From positions 1 through 47,109 of the forward strand of contig NZ_JAGQBW010000020.1 of assembly GCF_024345835.1 (NCBI RefSeq): a stretch of DNA of 47,109 nucleotides. Direction: 5' to 3'. The notes under the pieces were generated by a model. The model had not been told where the DNA came from and ran no database searches. It was given only the letters and a program-made list of their open reading frames with translations. Position 1 is the first letter of the stretch; every line of letters begins with the position of its first letter. Both the position numbers and the translations under genes were made by a program. The stretch is from Synechococcus sp. HJ21-Hayes (GTDB lineage: Bacteria > Cyanobacteriota > Cyanobacteriia > PCC-6307 > Cyanobiaceae). Shown piece by piece: positions 18,984 to 28,056 of this stretch.

Positions 18984-20579
18984 TCAGCGGCCCAAGCGCT
19001 CCACAAGATGCTCACCAACGCGGATGGCATTGGCGATGGCGGTGAGTGAGGGGTTCACCGCTCCGATGCTGGGGAAGAAACTGGTGTCCACCACGTAGAG
19101 ATTGTCGAGGTCGTGGCACTTGCAGTGGATGTCCAGCACGGAGCTGGCGGGATCCGTGCCAAAACGGCAGGTGCCGGCTTGGTGCCCCACAGCAGCGATT
19201 CCCATGGTGCTCTTGAAATAGATCTGGCGTTCCACCAGATGGTTCTTGAGATAGAGGTGATCCAAGACCGACACCAGCTTGTTGTTGAGCTTCGTGGCGG
19301 CCATCTGGTTGTTCGGGGTGTAGCTCAGATGAATCTGACCCTCCGCATTGATCGTGACACGGTTGTTGGGATCGGGAAGATCTTCGCTGGACACCCAGAA
19401 ATCCAGGGCATGCTCGGCGATCTTGTCCATACTCCAGGTGGGCATGAAGAAGGTCTCCTGCGGCACATAGCCCTTCATGATCGAGCCATCTGTCTTGCCC
19501 GTCATCTGGATGTTCCCCATCGGATAGTCAAAGTCTTCCGAGCCGAAGTACCAGTCGTTGATGCACACCGTTTTCTGAAACACGGTGGTATTGGGCTCAT
19601 GGGCCAGGGCCACCATGGCCTTGCTGTTGTGGAACATGTAGTTCCGCCCCACCTGATCTGAACTGTTGGCCAGGCCACGGGGATGCTTGTCGTTGGCCGA
19701 CATCAACAGCAGCCGGGCGCTGTTAGCAGCGCCACAACTCACCACCACGATGTCCGCCGAGTAGCGCAGTGGCTCACCATCACGCTCCAACTCCACCGCC
19801 GTCACCGTGCGGCCGGAGGCATCAGTGATCAGCCGCTTCACCTGGGCGCGGGTAAGCAGGGACACGTTGGACGCCTGCAGCGCGGGGCGCATCGAGCACA
19901 CCTCAGCATCACCTTTGGCATGCACCAGACAGGGGAAACCATCACAGCGGTTGCAGCGAATGCAGCGGCTGAAGGCTGGATTGATTTCATCGAGCATCAC
20001 GCCGCAAGGCGCATGGCTGGGATGCAAGCCAATGGCGCGCAGATCATCCACCAATTTCTGCATCCGCGGTTCATGGGAAATCGGCGGATAGGGGAAGGGT
20101 GCTGAGCTAGGGGGATCCGTGGGGTCTTCCCCCCGCAGCCCATGCACATGGAAGAGCTGCTCGGCCCGCTGGTAATAGGGCTCGAAATCGCTGTAGCGCA
20201 GGGGCCAGGCCGGGGAGATGCCGTCATGGTGGTGCAGCTCTTCAAAATCCCGCTGCCGCAGACGGAAGTGGGCCGCGCCGTACATCTTGGTGGCGCCACC
20301 CACGAAGTAATGGCTACCGGGCTGAAACGGTTTGCCGTGCTGGTCAAACCAGGTGTCCTTCGACACATACCGGCCCTGCTGCATCACCGCATCGGCATCC
20401 CAGTTCTCGCGCTCACGGGGCAACCAATCGCCCCGTTCCAGCACGAGGATCTTCAGACCAGAAGGGGCCAACTGATGGGCCAGGCTGCCGCCGCCAGCAC
20501 CGCTGCCGATGATCAACACATCAAAGTGAGTCTGCGCAGGAACCTGCAGCTGCTCAAGGGACGGGAGAGAGGCAACCAT
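18984..20579 (-). CDS. GMC family FAD oxidoreductase with Cys cluster
   Basis: A 531-residue GMC flavoprotein that oxidises alcohol or sugar hydroxyls. The FAD fold is FDVLIIGSGAGGGSLAHQL (from residue 19), with HYFVGGATKMYGAAHFRLR as the second family region. The catalytic His466 (GHQAGTCRFG) and Asn509 (AVNPSLT) are both present. Unusual for a simple GMC protein, Cys206, 209, 212, 217 and 228 form a C-x2-C-x2-C-x4-C-x10-C group, with Cys192 nearby. The start is ATG at 20579; the open frame runs on upstream but into the previous gene. No signal peptide. It is the last gene of the ARTO - GMC - GH63 block, 62 bases after GH63. Confidence 0.88.
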   Translation of the reverse strand: MVASLPSLEQLQVPAQTHFDVLIIGSGAGGGSLAHQLAPSGLKILVLERGDWLPRERENWDADAVMQQGRYVSKDTWFDQHGKPFQPGSHYFVGGATKMYGAAHFRLRQRDFEELHHHDGISPAWPLRYSDFEPYYQRAEQLFHVHGLRGEDPTDPPSSAPFPYPPISHEPRMQKLVDDLRAIGLHPSHAPCGVMLDEINPAFSRCIRCNRCDGFPCLVHAKGDAEVCSMRPALQASNVSLLTRAQVKRLITDASGRTVTAVELERDGEPLRYSADIVVVSCGAANSARLLLMSANDKHPRGLANSSDQVGRNYMFHNSKAMVALAHEPNTTVFQKTVCINDWYFGSEDFDYPMGNIQMTGKTDGSIMKGYVPQETFFMPTWSMDKIAEHALDFWVSSEDLPDPNNRVTINAEGQIHLSYTPNNQMAATKLNNKLVSVLDHLYLKNHLVERQIYFKSTMGIAAVGHQAGTCRFGTDPASSVLDIHCKCHDLDNLYVVDTSFFPSIGAVNPSLTAIANAIRVGEHLVERLGR

Positions 20580-20641
20580 GGGCTCAGCTAGAGGCCGACA
20601 CGTTGCCCACAAGCTAGACAGCGTTGCAGATTTTGGCTGCC

Positions 20642-23305
20642 TCAGGTAACGGGATAACGACTCAATTGATTGATCATTTTGCAAACCATGGCGCTCCAGC
20701 CCGTCTGATGACTGGCTCCCACACCGCGGCCGTTATCACCATGGAAATATTCGTTGAACTGAATCAGATCACGCCAATGGCGGTCAGATTGGAACAACTC
20801 CACATCACCATTGAAGGGGCGCTGTCCAGCGCCGTTGCGGCGGAACAAATTCACGAGCCGCTGCTCTAGCTGCAAGGAAGCGTCCCAGAGGGTGATCCAC
20901 TGCCCTGAGCGGGTGGGGAACTCCACCATGAAGCTATCGCCGTAGTAGTGGCCAAACTTCTGCAGGGATTCAATCAATAGGAAATTGATCGGCATCCACA
21001 CCGGGCCTCGCCAGTTGGAGTTACCGCCAAACATGGCAACCGGGCTGTCCGCAGGGCTGTAGGCCAGGGTCTGGGTCTGGGATCCTTCTGTAAAGGTGTA
21101 GGGATTGTCCTCATACACCTTGGAGAGGGCCCGGATGCCATAGGGAGAGAGGAACTCGTCTTCATCAAACAGCCGCTCGCAGATGCGCCTGAGCCGATCC
21201 TCCGGCACCAAAGAAAACAGCATTCGGTCGTTCCGCCATTGGCCGAGGTGATCCACCAACCAAGCGGGACGGGTGCGCTCATGCAGAAACCAGGCCAAGC
21301 TCTGGCGCACATCCAGGCAGGGCAAGCGCTTCACCGTATCCACATCAAAGCTGGCCACAGCCAGCAAGGGAATCAAACCGGAAACAGAACGACTGCGCAG
21401 ATATTCCGTGCTGCCATCAGGGCGCTTGATCACGTCGTAGTAGAAGCCATCCTGCTCATCCCAGTTCACATAGCCACGGCTACCTGGGGTATTCAAGGTC
21501 AGGGCAAGCTGCACAAAATCATAAACAAAGCGCTCAGCGATATCGGCATATTCCGGCTCCTCCCGACTGAGCTCCACACTGATATTGAGGAGGTTGAGGC
21601 TGAGCGAGGCCATCCAGGAGGTGCCATCGCATTGCTCGATGTGGCTGCCATCAGCGAGGGGGTAGCGCCGATCAAACACAGCAATGTTGTCGAGGCCGAG
21701 GAATCCCCCTTCGAACACGTTGTCGCCGGAGCGATCATTGCGGTTGGCCCACCAACCGTATTCGAGGATCAACTTGCGCAAGGCAGAGCGCAGGAAGCCA
21801 AAATCGGGCTCTTCGCTGGTCTTGCGATCGATCTGAAAGATCCGCATGGCCGCCCAGGCCCCGATGGGGGGATTGGGATCGGACAGAGCCCACTCGTAGG
21901 CAGGGGTCTGGGCGTTGGGAGCCGTGTAGTGAGGGGAGCGCAGCAACATGCACTGCTCCTTCGCTGTGGCCGGATCGAACACCGCAAAGGCCACAGAGTG
22001 GAACATCAGGTCCCACTGGCAGAAGTAGGGATATTCCCAGGCATCGGGCATCGAGATCACATCATGGGCATGCAGCCGCTGCCACTGGGCGTTCTCAGTG
22101 AGCCAGCGCTGATGCGGTGGAGGCGGTGTGGTGGGATCCCCCGTCAGCCAACGCTGAACACTCCAGCCGTAATACTTCTTGCACCACAACAGCCCTGCGG
22201 CCCCAGAGTTGTGAAGCAGCCGATCATCCTCGGAGAGGTTGGGCACTCGCGACTCAAAAAAGTCGTGCCACTGCTGCTCACGGGTCGTGAAGAGCTGGTC
22301 AAACTCCTCGCCAAAGGCCTGGGCAGAAGCCTCGGATGCTGAGCCGGTGAGCCGTAACTCCAAGGTCCACTCCTCACCAGCGGCCAAGGTGCGCCTCAGC
22401 AGGCGCGCGGCCTTGGTACCGCGTTGCTGGGGATTGATGGCACCCTGGTCGCCATCAATCAGAAACCGGTGAAAGCCATCCTTCTGGAAGGGCTTCGCAT
22501 TGGGCTCGCCAAACAACCGCTCGGTGTTGGTCTCGTTGTCGGTGAAAAGCCAGTCACCCTGCTCGCGGCAGGCCAAGCGATAGGCACCCAGACCACCGCC
22601 GGGATGGGCCAGCACCGCATCGCCTTCCAGCTGCAGGGGGGTCTCCTGCTCATCGGGGTAGCCCCAGCTCCAGGTGTTGCGCAGCCAGAGAGTGGGTAAC
22701 AGGGTGAGTGGAGCCGCTTCGGGCCCGCGGTTCAGCACCCGGATGCGAATGGCAATGTCATCCGGGGAGGCCTTGGCGTACTCGATGAACACATCGAAGT
22801 AGCGGCTCTCATCAAAGATGCCCGTGTCCACCAGCTCATACTCGGGCTGATCGCGACCACGGCGTGCATTTTCAGCAATCAGCTGCTCGTCGGGAAAGCG
22901 CTGCTGGGGGTACTTGTAGAGCCCCCGCATGAAGCTATGGGTGGGGGTATTGGCGATGTGGAAGTAGTAGTCCTTGATGTCCTCGCCGTGGTTACCTTCG
23001 GGGTTACCCAGCCCATAGGGGCGTTCCTTCAGGATCGGGTCCACGCCATTCCAGAGGGCCACCGAAAAACACAGGCGGCACTGGTTGTCGCAGATGCCGA
23101 GCAGCCCGTCTTCACCCCAGCGATAAACCCGGGAACGCGCATGGTCGTGGGGGAAGGACACCCAGGCATTGCCATCGGCGGAATAGTCCTCCCGCACCGT
23201 GCCCCACTGGCGATCGGGCAGATAGCTGCCCCACAGATCCCAGGGCACCTGTTCGTGGTCACGCTCCGCCATACGGCGGAGTTCAGAACCCATGTCGTTC
23301 GTCAC
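20642..23305 (-). CDS. GH63-like glycoside hydrolase (alpha-glucosidase type)
   Basis: An 887-residue cytosolic glycosidase with an (alpha/alpha)6 C-terminal half. Landmarks include QWDLMFHSVAFA, the GGFLGLDNIAVFDRR region, SMASLSLNLL-like motif WMASLSLNLLNISVEL, NWRGPVWMPINFLLIESL and the closing GWSAMVCKMI, as in GH63 glucosidases. GH63 members remove alpha-linked glucose from glycoconjugates or small glycosides such as glucosyl- or mannosylglycerate; the substrate is not shown. GTG at 23305 is supported by GGAGG 6 bases upstream and by the GTGA overlap with the GMC stop (23302-23305), so it is translationally coupled to it. Confidence 0.85.
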   Translation of the reverse strand: MTNDMGSELRRMAERDHEQVPWDLWGSYLPDRQWGTVREDYSADGNAWVSFPHDHARSRVYRWGEDGLLGICDNQCRLCFSVALWNGVDPILKERPYGLGNPEGNHGEDIKDYYFHIANTPTHSFMRGLYKYPQQRFPDEQLIAENARRGRDQPEYELVDTGIFDESRYFDVFIEYAKASPDDIAIRIRVLNRGPEAAPLTLLPTLWLRNTWSWGYPDEQETPLQLEGDAVLAHPGGGLGAYRLACREQGDWLFTDNETNTERLFGEPNAKPFQKDGFHRFLIDGDQGAINPQQRGTKAARLLRRTLAAGEEWTLELRLTGSASEASAQAFGEEFDQLFTTREQQWHDFFESRVPNLSEDDRLLHNSGAAGLLWCKKYYGWSVQRWLTGDPTTPPPPHQRWLTENAQWQRLHAHDVISMPDAWEYPYFCQWDLMFHSVAFAVFDPATAKEQCMLLRSPHYTAPNAQTPAYEWALSDPNPPIGAWAAMRIFQIDRKTSEEPDFGFLRSALRKLILEYGWWANRNDRSGDNVFEGGFLGLDNIAVFDRRYPLADGSHIEQCDGTSWMASLSLNLLNISVELSREEPEYADIAERFVYDFVQLALTLNTPGSRGYVNWDEQDGFYYDVIKRPDGSTEYLRSRSVSGLIPLLAVASFDVDTVKRLPCLDVRQSLAWFLHERTRPAWLVDHLGQWRNDRMLFSLVPEDRLRRICERLFDEDEFLSPYGIRALSKVYEDNPYTFTEGSQTQTLAYSPADSPVAMFGGNSNWRGPVWMPINFLLIESLQKFGHYYGDSFMVEFPTRSGQWITLWDASLQLEQRLVNLFRRNGAGQRPFNGDVELFQSDRHWRDLIQFNEYFHGDNGRGVGASHQTGWSAMVCKMINQLSRYPVT

Positions 23306-24816
23306 AGGGCCTCCAGGATGCGCTCGCCGATGCGCAGGGCGTTAGCGATCACCGTGAGGCCGATGCCCACACCTGGACAACTGGGGAACAGGCTGGCATC
23401 CGCGATGTAGAGGTTGGCCAGCTCATGGCTCTTGCCCTGGAGATCCACCACCGAGGTGGCGGGGTTGGAGCCCATGCGGCAGGTGCCGCACACACTGCCC
23501 AACACGGTGAGTGGTGCCTCGCCACGGGGATGGGTGGGGGCCGGTTTCACCACATGGGTGAGGGGGTCAGCCTCCACCTGCTTGAGGGTGTCAATCCAGC
23601 GATACACCAGGCGGTCGTGGGCCTCACGGTTGTTGGCCACAAAGTGAATCTCTAGGTGGTTGCCCCGCAGGGCTACCCGATTGTGGGGATCAGGCCGCAT
23701 GGCACTCATCGCCCACCAGGCCACGGAACGGGAGGCCAGCTGCTCCAGCCCGAAAGTGGGCATGAGCTTGGTCACCAGCGACAACACCGGCGGGGATTCA
23801 GCAAACAGCGCGTCCTGAAGGACGCCGCCACCGCTGTGGATCGAGCCCAGCGGGAAACCCACGTTCTGATCGCCCCAGTAGTAGTCGGTGATGCCGAAGC
23901 TGCGGCCGTAGCGGCCGGAATTGGGGGCGGCAGCCAGCTGGATGATGGAGGTGAGCTGGGGCTTCATCAGGTTGCGACCCACCTGATCAGAGCCATTCGA
24001 CAGACCACGGGCGTGATGGTCCGTAGCGGAGCGCAGCAGGATCTCGGCGCTGTTCACGGCACCGGCGGCCAGCACCACCACATGGGCACTGAACAGCCAG
24101 GCGTGGCCATCGATCTCCACCTCCACGGCCCGCACTTCGGTGCCGCTGGGATTCACGTGCATCCGCCGCACCTTGGCGCGCTCCCGCACGGTCACCGTGG
24201 CCACCTTGCGGGCCAGATCAACACCGAACAATTCGGCATCACCGGTGGGATCCAAGTGGGATTCCGACCAGCTCAGGGGCAGGTCGTAGGGATGGCTGCC
24301 ATGGCGCTCGAGGGCCACGCGCAACTCCTGCATGAATGGCTCCACAGGCCGCGGACGGGCGGGGTAATCGCCGCTGCGGGGAGGCTCGGTGGGATCCACG
24401 CCAGCCACACCATGAACGCGGTAGAGCTGTTCAGCACGCTCGTAAAAGGGAGCCAGGTCGGCGTAGCTGATCTCCCAGCTGGGGGTCGTTCCGTCCTGCA
24501 GCTGCACACCGCTGAACTCCTGCTCACGCATGCGCTCCAACACGCCCCCCCAGATCTTGGTGTTGCCGCCGAGGGCATAGATCGTCTGCGGAGAGAAGGG
24601 ATCGCCATCCGTGCCGAACCACTGCTCCCCGGGGTGATAGCGGTCCTTGCGGAACAGATCCACATCGGCCACGTTCTGATCCGCCAAGGGCATGGCACCG
24701 CCACGTTCCAACAGCAGCACGGTCTTGCCGGAGGAAGCCAACTGCCCAGCGAGGGTGCCACCGGCAGCGCCGCTGCCGATCACAATCACGTCGTAATGGT
24801 TGTCGTCGATGATCAT
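23302..24816 (-). CDS. GMC family FAD oxidoreductase lacking the usual catalytic His/Asn
   Basis: A 504-residue GMC-type flavoprotein. The FAD fold is YDVIVIGSGAAGGTLAGQL at the N-terminus, followed by YALGGNTKIWGGVLERMR and the C-terminal LYIADASLFPSCPGVGIGLT. In GMC enzymes the active-site pair is His (H-x-x-GTCRMG) and His/Asn (VNPTLT). Here the matching positions read GSVCGTCRMG (Ser441 for His) and VGIGLT (about 482-487, no Asn), so it may use other residues or not act as a classical oxidase. ATG at 24816 has AGGAGC 8 bases upstream. It begins 16 bases after the ctaE stop, so it belongs to the oxidase operon. Confidence 0.85.
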   Translation of the reverse strand: MIIDDNHYDVIVIGSGAAGGTLAGQLASSGKTVLLLERGGAMPLADQNVADVDLFRKDRYHPGEQWFGTDGDPFSPQTIYALGGNTKIWGGVLERMREQEFSGVQLQDGTTPSWEISYADLAPFYERAEQLYRVHGVAGVDPTEPPRSGDYPARPRPVEPFMQELRVALERHGSHPYDLPLSWSESHLDPTGDAELFGVDLARKVATVTVRERAKVRRMHVNPSGTEVRAVEVEIDGHAWLFSAHVVVLAAGAVNSAEILLRSATDHHARGLSNGSDQVGRNLMKPQLTSIIQLAAAPNSGRYGRSFGITDYYWGDQNVGFPLGSIHSGGGVLQDALFAESPPVLSLVTKLMPTFGLEQLASRSVAWWAMSAMRPDPHNRVALRGNHLEIHFVANNREAHDRLVYRWIDTLKQVEADPLTHVVKPAPTHPRGEAPLTVLGSVCGTCRMGSNPATSVVDLQGKSHELANLYIADASLFPSCPGVGIGLTVIANALRIGERILEAL

Positions 24817-24832
24817 GGTTGAGCTCCTGACA

Positions 24833-25426
24833 TCAGGCCTGCCACACGTAGAGAAGGAGGAAGAGCACCACCCAGATCACATCCACGAAGTGCCAGAACA
24901 GAGAGGTGGCCTGAACGCCCTGTTCGCCGCCGTCGTAGTTGCCGGGGATGAAGGATTTGATCAGCATGATTCCCATCAACAGGATGCCCGTGGCCACATG
25001 CAAGCCATGGAAACCCGTGAGCAGGTAGAAGGTGCCGCCGAAGGTGCCTGAGGTGAAGCCGAACTTCAAGCCGCTCCACTCCACCGCCTGGCCATAGAGG
25101 AAATAGGCCCCCATGGCCATGGTGAGCAGCCAGAAGCCTCGGAACAGCCAGAGCTTCTCCTTGGCCTTGAAGTGCTCAGCCACCACTATGGCGCCGGAGC
25201 TGGAGAGCAACACCACGGTGTTGAGCAGCGGGGTGCGCCACTCGAGGCCATCCACACCAGCCGGCAGCCAGTTGAGGGCCGAGGTTTTGAGGATGGCGTA
25301 GCCACTGAAGAACGCCAGGAAGATGACGCTCTCAGAGCACAGAAAGATGATGAAGCCGGTGAGATTGTGCTTGGGATGCTCGCTATGCCCGTGGGCTGGA
25401 GCCGGGGTAGGGATCGCGCTGGTCAT
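24833..25426 (-). CDS. ctaE: Cytochrome oxidase subunit III, ARTO type (CtaE2-like)
   Basis: Haem-copper oxidase subunit III, 197 residues with about five transmembrane helices, the short five-helix type. Characteristic pieces are GFIIFLCSESVIFLAFFSGY, TFYLLTGFHGLHVATGIL and the closing SLFWHFVDVIWVVLFLLLYVW, which include the conserved Glu/His residues of subunit III. It stabilises the subunit I-II core. ATG at 25426 has AGGAGG 8 bases upstream and overlaps the ctaD stop by 4 bases. It is followed after 16 bases by the GMC gene. Confidence 0.92.
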   Translation of the reverse strand: MTSAIPTPAPAHGHSEHPKHNLTGFIIFLCSESVIFLAFFSGYAILKTSALNWLPAGVDGLEWRTPLLNTVVLLSSSGAIVVAEHFKAKEKLWLFRGFWLLTMAMGAYFLYGQAVEWSGLKFGFTSGTFGGTFYLLTGFHGLHVATGILLMGIMLIKSFIPGNYDGGEQGVQATSLFWHFVDVIWVVLFLLLYVWQA

Positions 25427-27099
25427 GCCGTTGCCTCCTGCAGCTCCAGACGCCGTTCAATCTCCTCCTGGTGTTCCACGAGCGGCTCACCGGAGCCATA
25501 GCCATAGGGACGGCTGATCACGGTGGGGACCTCATCCTCAAAGTTTTCCACCGGTGGGGGAGAGGGCAGCAACCACTCCAGACCGATGGCATTCCAAGGG
25601 TTATGGCCGGCCTTGGGTCCGCGAATCCAGGAGCTCAGCATGTTGAGCAGAAAGGGAATGATGGACACACCGAGCAGAAAGGCCCCCAGACTGGCGATCA
25701 CGTTCCAGAAGGTGAACTCAGGGTCGTAACTGGACACCCGCCGGGGCATCCCCATCAGGCCGAGGGGATGCATGGGCAGGAAGTTGAGGTTCGCCCCCAC
25801 GAAGGTAAGCAGACAATGCAGTTTGCCGAGGCCCTCGTAGGGCATCCGACCCGTGAACTTGGGAAACCAGTGGTAGATGGCCGCAAAGATGCCCATCACC
25901 GCTGCGCCATAAATCACGTAGTGAAAATGTCCCACCACGAAATAGGTGTTGGACACGTGAATATCCACCGGAACCGTGGCCAGCATGATGCCGGTGATGC
26001 CGGCAAACACGAAATTAAACAAGCCCCCCAAGCAGAACAGCATCGGGGTTGTAAGCCGCAGCTTGCCTCCCCAGATCGTCCCCAGCCAGGCGAACACCTT
26101 CACGCCTGTGGGAACGGCGATCAGCATGGTGGTGCCCATGAACAGATCACGCATCCATTGGGATACGCCGCTTGGGAACATGTGGTGCACCCACACCACC
26201 AGCCCCAGACCCACAATGATGAAGGAGGCTAGGGCCACATAGACGTAGCCAAACAGTGGCTTGCGGCTGTAAACAGGAAAGATCTCGGAGAAGATTCCGA
26301 ACACCGGCAGGATGATCACATACACGGCCGGATGAGAATAAAACCAGAAGAAGTGCTGATACAGCACCGGATCTCCACCGCCCTCGGCCCGATAGAAACT
26401 GGTGCCGAAACTGAGATCCATCAGCAGCATGATGGCGCCACCGGTGAGGGCAGGCAGACCGATCAACTGAAGGCTTTGTGCCGCCAAGGCCGTCCAGCAG
26501 AACACCGGCATGCGGAACAGGGTCATGCCCGGTGCGCGCATGCGCAGGATGGTGGTGACGAAATTCACCGCCCCCATGATCGAGGAGATGCCGGACAGGG
26601 CGACCGCCAAGATCCAGAGGAACTCGCCATTGATGAAGTGGCCGAGGGGGTTCTGAATGCTCACCGGTGGATAGGACCACCAACCCGCCGCCGCAGGACC
26701 GCCCGGCACAAAGAAACTGGATACCAGCAGTAGGGAGAACACGGGGACCAGCCAGAAGGCCGCTGTGTTAAGCCTCGGGAAGGCCATGTCGGGCGCGCCG
26801 ATCATGGTGGGGATCAACAGGTTGTTCAGCCCGTTCAGCACCGGAAAGATGAACAGGAACAACATGATGGTTCCGTGCATCGTGTAGATGCCGTTGTACA
26901 CCGTGCGATCCACCAGATCTGAGGCCGGCGTGATCAGTTCACCCCGGATGATCATGGCCAGAAAGCCACCCACCAGGAAATAGAAGAACGCCAGCACGAT
27001 GTACTGAATGCCAATCACCTTGGCATCGGTGCTGAAGCCGAAATAACGGGACCAACCAGCGGGCGGTTTGGGATCGGCAGGGAAGGTGGCGCTGGTCAT
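25423..27099 (-). CDS. ctaD: Haem-copper oxidase subunit I, A2-type, ARTO-like (CtaD2)
   Basis: The 558-residue catalytic subunit that reduces O2. Haem and CuB ligands are all present: His75 (TMHGT), His256 with the cross-linked Tyr260 (FYSHPAVY), His305-His306 (VHHMF), and His391/His393 (VGHFHY). The K-channel Lys334 (PTGVKVFAW) is present. Helix VI reads YSHPAV instead of GHPEVY, which places it in the A2 class of haem-copper oxidases that uses Tyr/Ser rather than Glu at the end of the D path. A polar tail after residue 500 is cytosolic. It lies 4 bases after ctaC and overlaps ctaE by 4 bases. Confidence 0.95.
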   Translation of the reverse strand: MTSATFPADPKPPAGWSRYFGFSTDAKVIGIQYIVLAFFYFLVGGFLAMIIRGELITPASDLVDRTVYNGIYTMHGTIMLFLFIFPVLNGLNNLLIPTMIGAPDMAFPRLNTAAFWLVPVFSLLLVSSFFVPGGPAAAGWWSYPPVSIQNPLGHFINGEFLWILAVALSGISSIMGAVNFVTTILRMRAPGMTLFRMPVFCWTALAAQSLQLIGLPALTGGAIMLLMDLSFGTSFYRAEGGGDPVLYQHFFWFYSHPAVYVIILPVFGIFSEIFPVYSRKPLFGYVYVALASFIIVGLGLVVWVHHMFPSGVSQWMRDLFMGTTMLIAVPTGVKVFAWLGTIWGGKLRLTTPMLFCLGGLFNFVFAGITGIMLATVPVDIHVSNTYFVVGHFHYVIYGAAVMGIFAAIYHWFPKFTGRMPYEGLGKLHCLLTFVGANLNFLPMHPLGLMGMPRRVSSYDPEFTFWNVIASLGAFLLGVSIIPFLLNMLSSWIRGPKAGHNPWNAIGLEWLLPSPPPVENFEDEVPTVISRPYGYGSGEPLVEHQEEIERRLELQEATA

Positions 27100-27103
27100 G
27101 GCT

Positions 27104-28042
27104 TCAGCCGTCGTGGGGGAGTGAAGGGGATCCGGGAACGTTCACCTGGGGCGGTGGAGCGGGCGGCACCGTGGCCCAGCCCGGGTTTTTCTGCTGCTGA
27201 CGCTGGCTGAATTCCTCGCTGGCCAGGCTCAAGCCCGCTTGCAGGGGTTGGCCGGAGGCCTGTTTCAACCAGGCGGCATAATCGTCCTGGCTGTGCACCA
27301 GCACATCGGCCTGGTTGGCAGCGAACCAGGTGCCGCTGAACTGGGAATCCCGCAGGCGATAGCGACCTTCACGGGTGGGGGTGAGGCTGAAATCAATCGC
27401 CCTACCGGGAATCACATCCTGCTTCAAGCGGAAGGCGGGGATGTAAAAGCCGTGCAGCACGTCGTCGGAGGTAAGCCGGAAGGTCACCGGTTGGTCCACG
27501 GCCAGATGCAACTCCGTGGCAGACACGTTCCTCCCTGGATAGCGAAACTCCCAGGACCATTGCCTGGCAATGACTTCCACCTGCTCCGCAGGCAGGCGAT
27601 CACCTGGATAGCCGCCCTGAATCTCCGTGGAGTTGTGGGCGTGAATGTGCTCCATCGGGCCCAGCACCCCCAGCGTGTGGTTCACCCGCATCGCATACAC
27701 GGCAATGCCCATCACCAGCACAAAAGGAATGGCGGTCCAGATCACTTCGAGCTTGGTGTTGCCCTCGATCGGAACGGCATCACTGTCGTCGTATTTATCG
27801 GCGCGGTTGAACACCATCACCCAGAGCATCACCGACACCACAGCGGCAAACACAAAGGTGCCGAGGGCGGTTTCGAAGCTGAATAGGCCATCCACCAGTG
27901 GGGCGGCGTTGGAGGCCTGCACCGGTAGCCAGTGGTAAGCCTGCTGGCCCATCCAGTGGCTGAGCAGCACCAGCACGCCAACCCAGAGGGACACGCCCAG
28001 AACCGCTGAGCGGTTGATGGGTCGAGGCGAGGAGGTTGTCAT
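27104..28042 (-). CDS. ctaC: Oxidase subunit II, CuA-less, ARTO type (CtaC2-like)
   Basis: A 312-residue subunit II with two N-terminal helices (about 13-35 and 58-80) and a third hydrophobic stretch near 98-117, followed by a cupredoxin domain. The loop Trp region (QWSWEFRYPG) is conserved and His197 (LHGFYIPAF) survives, but the CuA C-x3-C-x3-H-x2-M signature is D232-x3-S236-x3-F240-x2-N243. CuA therefore cannot form. This matches what is known of cyanobacterial ARTO and of quinol oxidases. A Pro-rich C-terminal tail follows. ATG at 28042 has GAGGAG nearby. It is preceded 14 bases upstream by DUF2231 genes. Confidence 0.93.
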   Translation of the reverse strand: MTTSSPRPINRSAVLGVSLWVGVLVLLSHWMGQQAYHWLPVQASNAAPLVDGLFSFETALGTFVFAAVVSVMLWVMVFNRADKYDDSDAVPIEGNTKLEVIWTAIPFVLVMGIAVYAMRVNHTLGVLGPMEHIHAHNSTEIQGGYPGDRLPAEQVEVIARQWSWEFRYPGRNVSATELHLAVDQPVTFRLTSDDVLHGFYIPAFRLKQDVIPGRAIDFSLTPTREGRYRLRDSQFSGTWFAANQADVLVHSQDDYAAWLKQASGQPLQAGLSLASEEFSQRQQQKNPGWATVPPAPPPQVNVPGSPSLPHDG

Positions 28043-28056
28043 GGTGAAGAATCTCC

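Noticed and set aside
18971-18985. Perfect palindrome GAGCGGCGGCCGCTC between DoxX and GMC genes as a terminator
   Set aside because: The loop is only one to five bases and no T-tract follows on either strand; overlap with the GMC stop makes it more likely a GC-rich chance palindrome.
21239-22342. A 367-codon open frame on the plus strand opposite GH63
   Set aside because: Antisense shadow; GH63 has clear motifs on the other strand.
23656-24822. A 388-codon open frame on the plus strand opposite the GMC gene
   Set aside because: It is a high-GC shadow of the minus-strand gene with His/Gln-rich nonsense composition and no motif.
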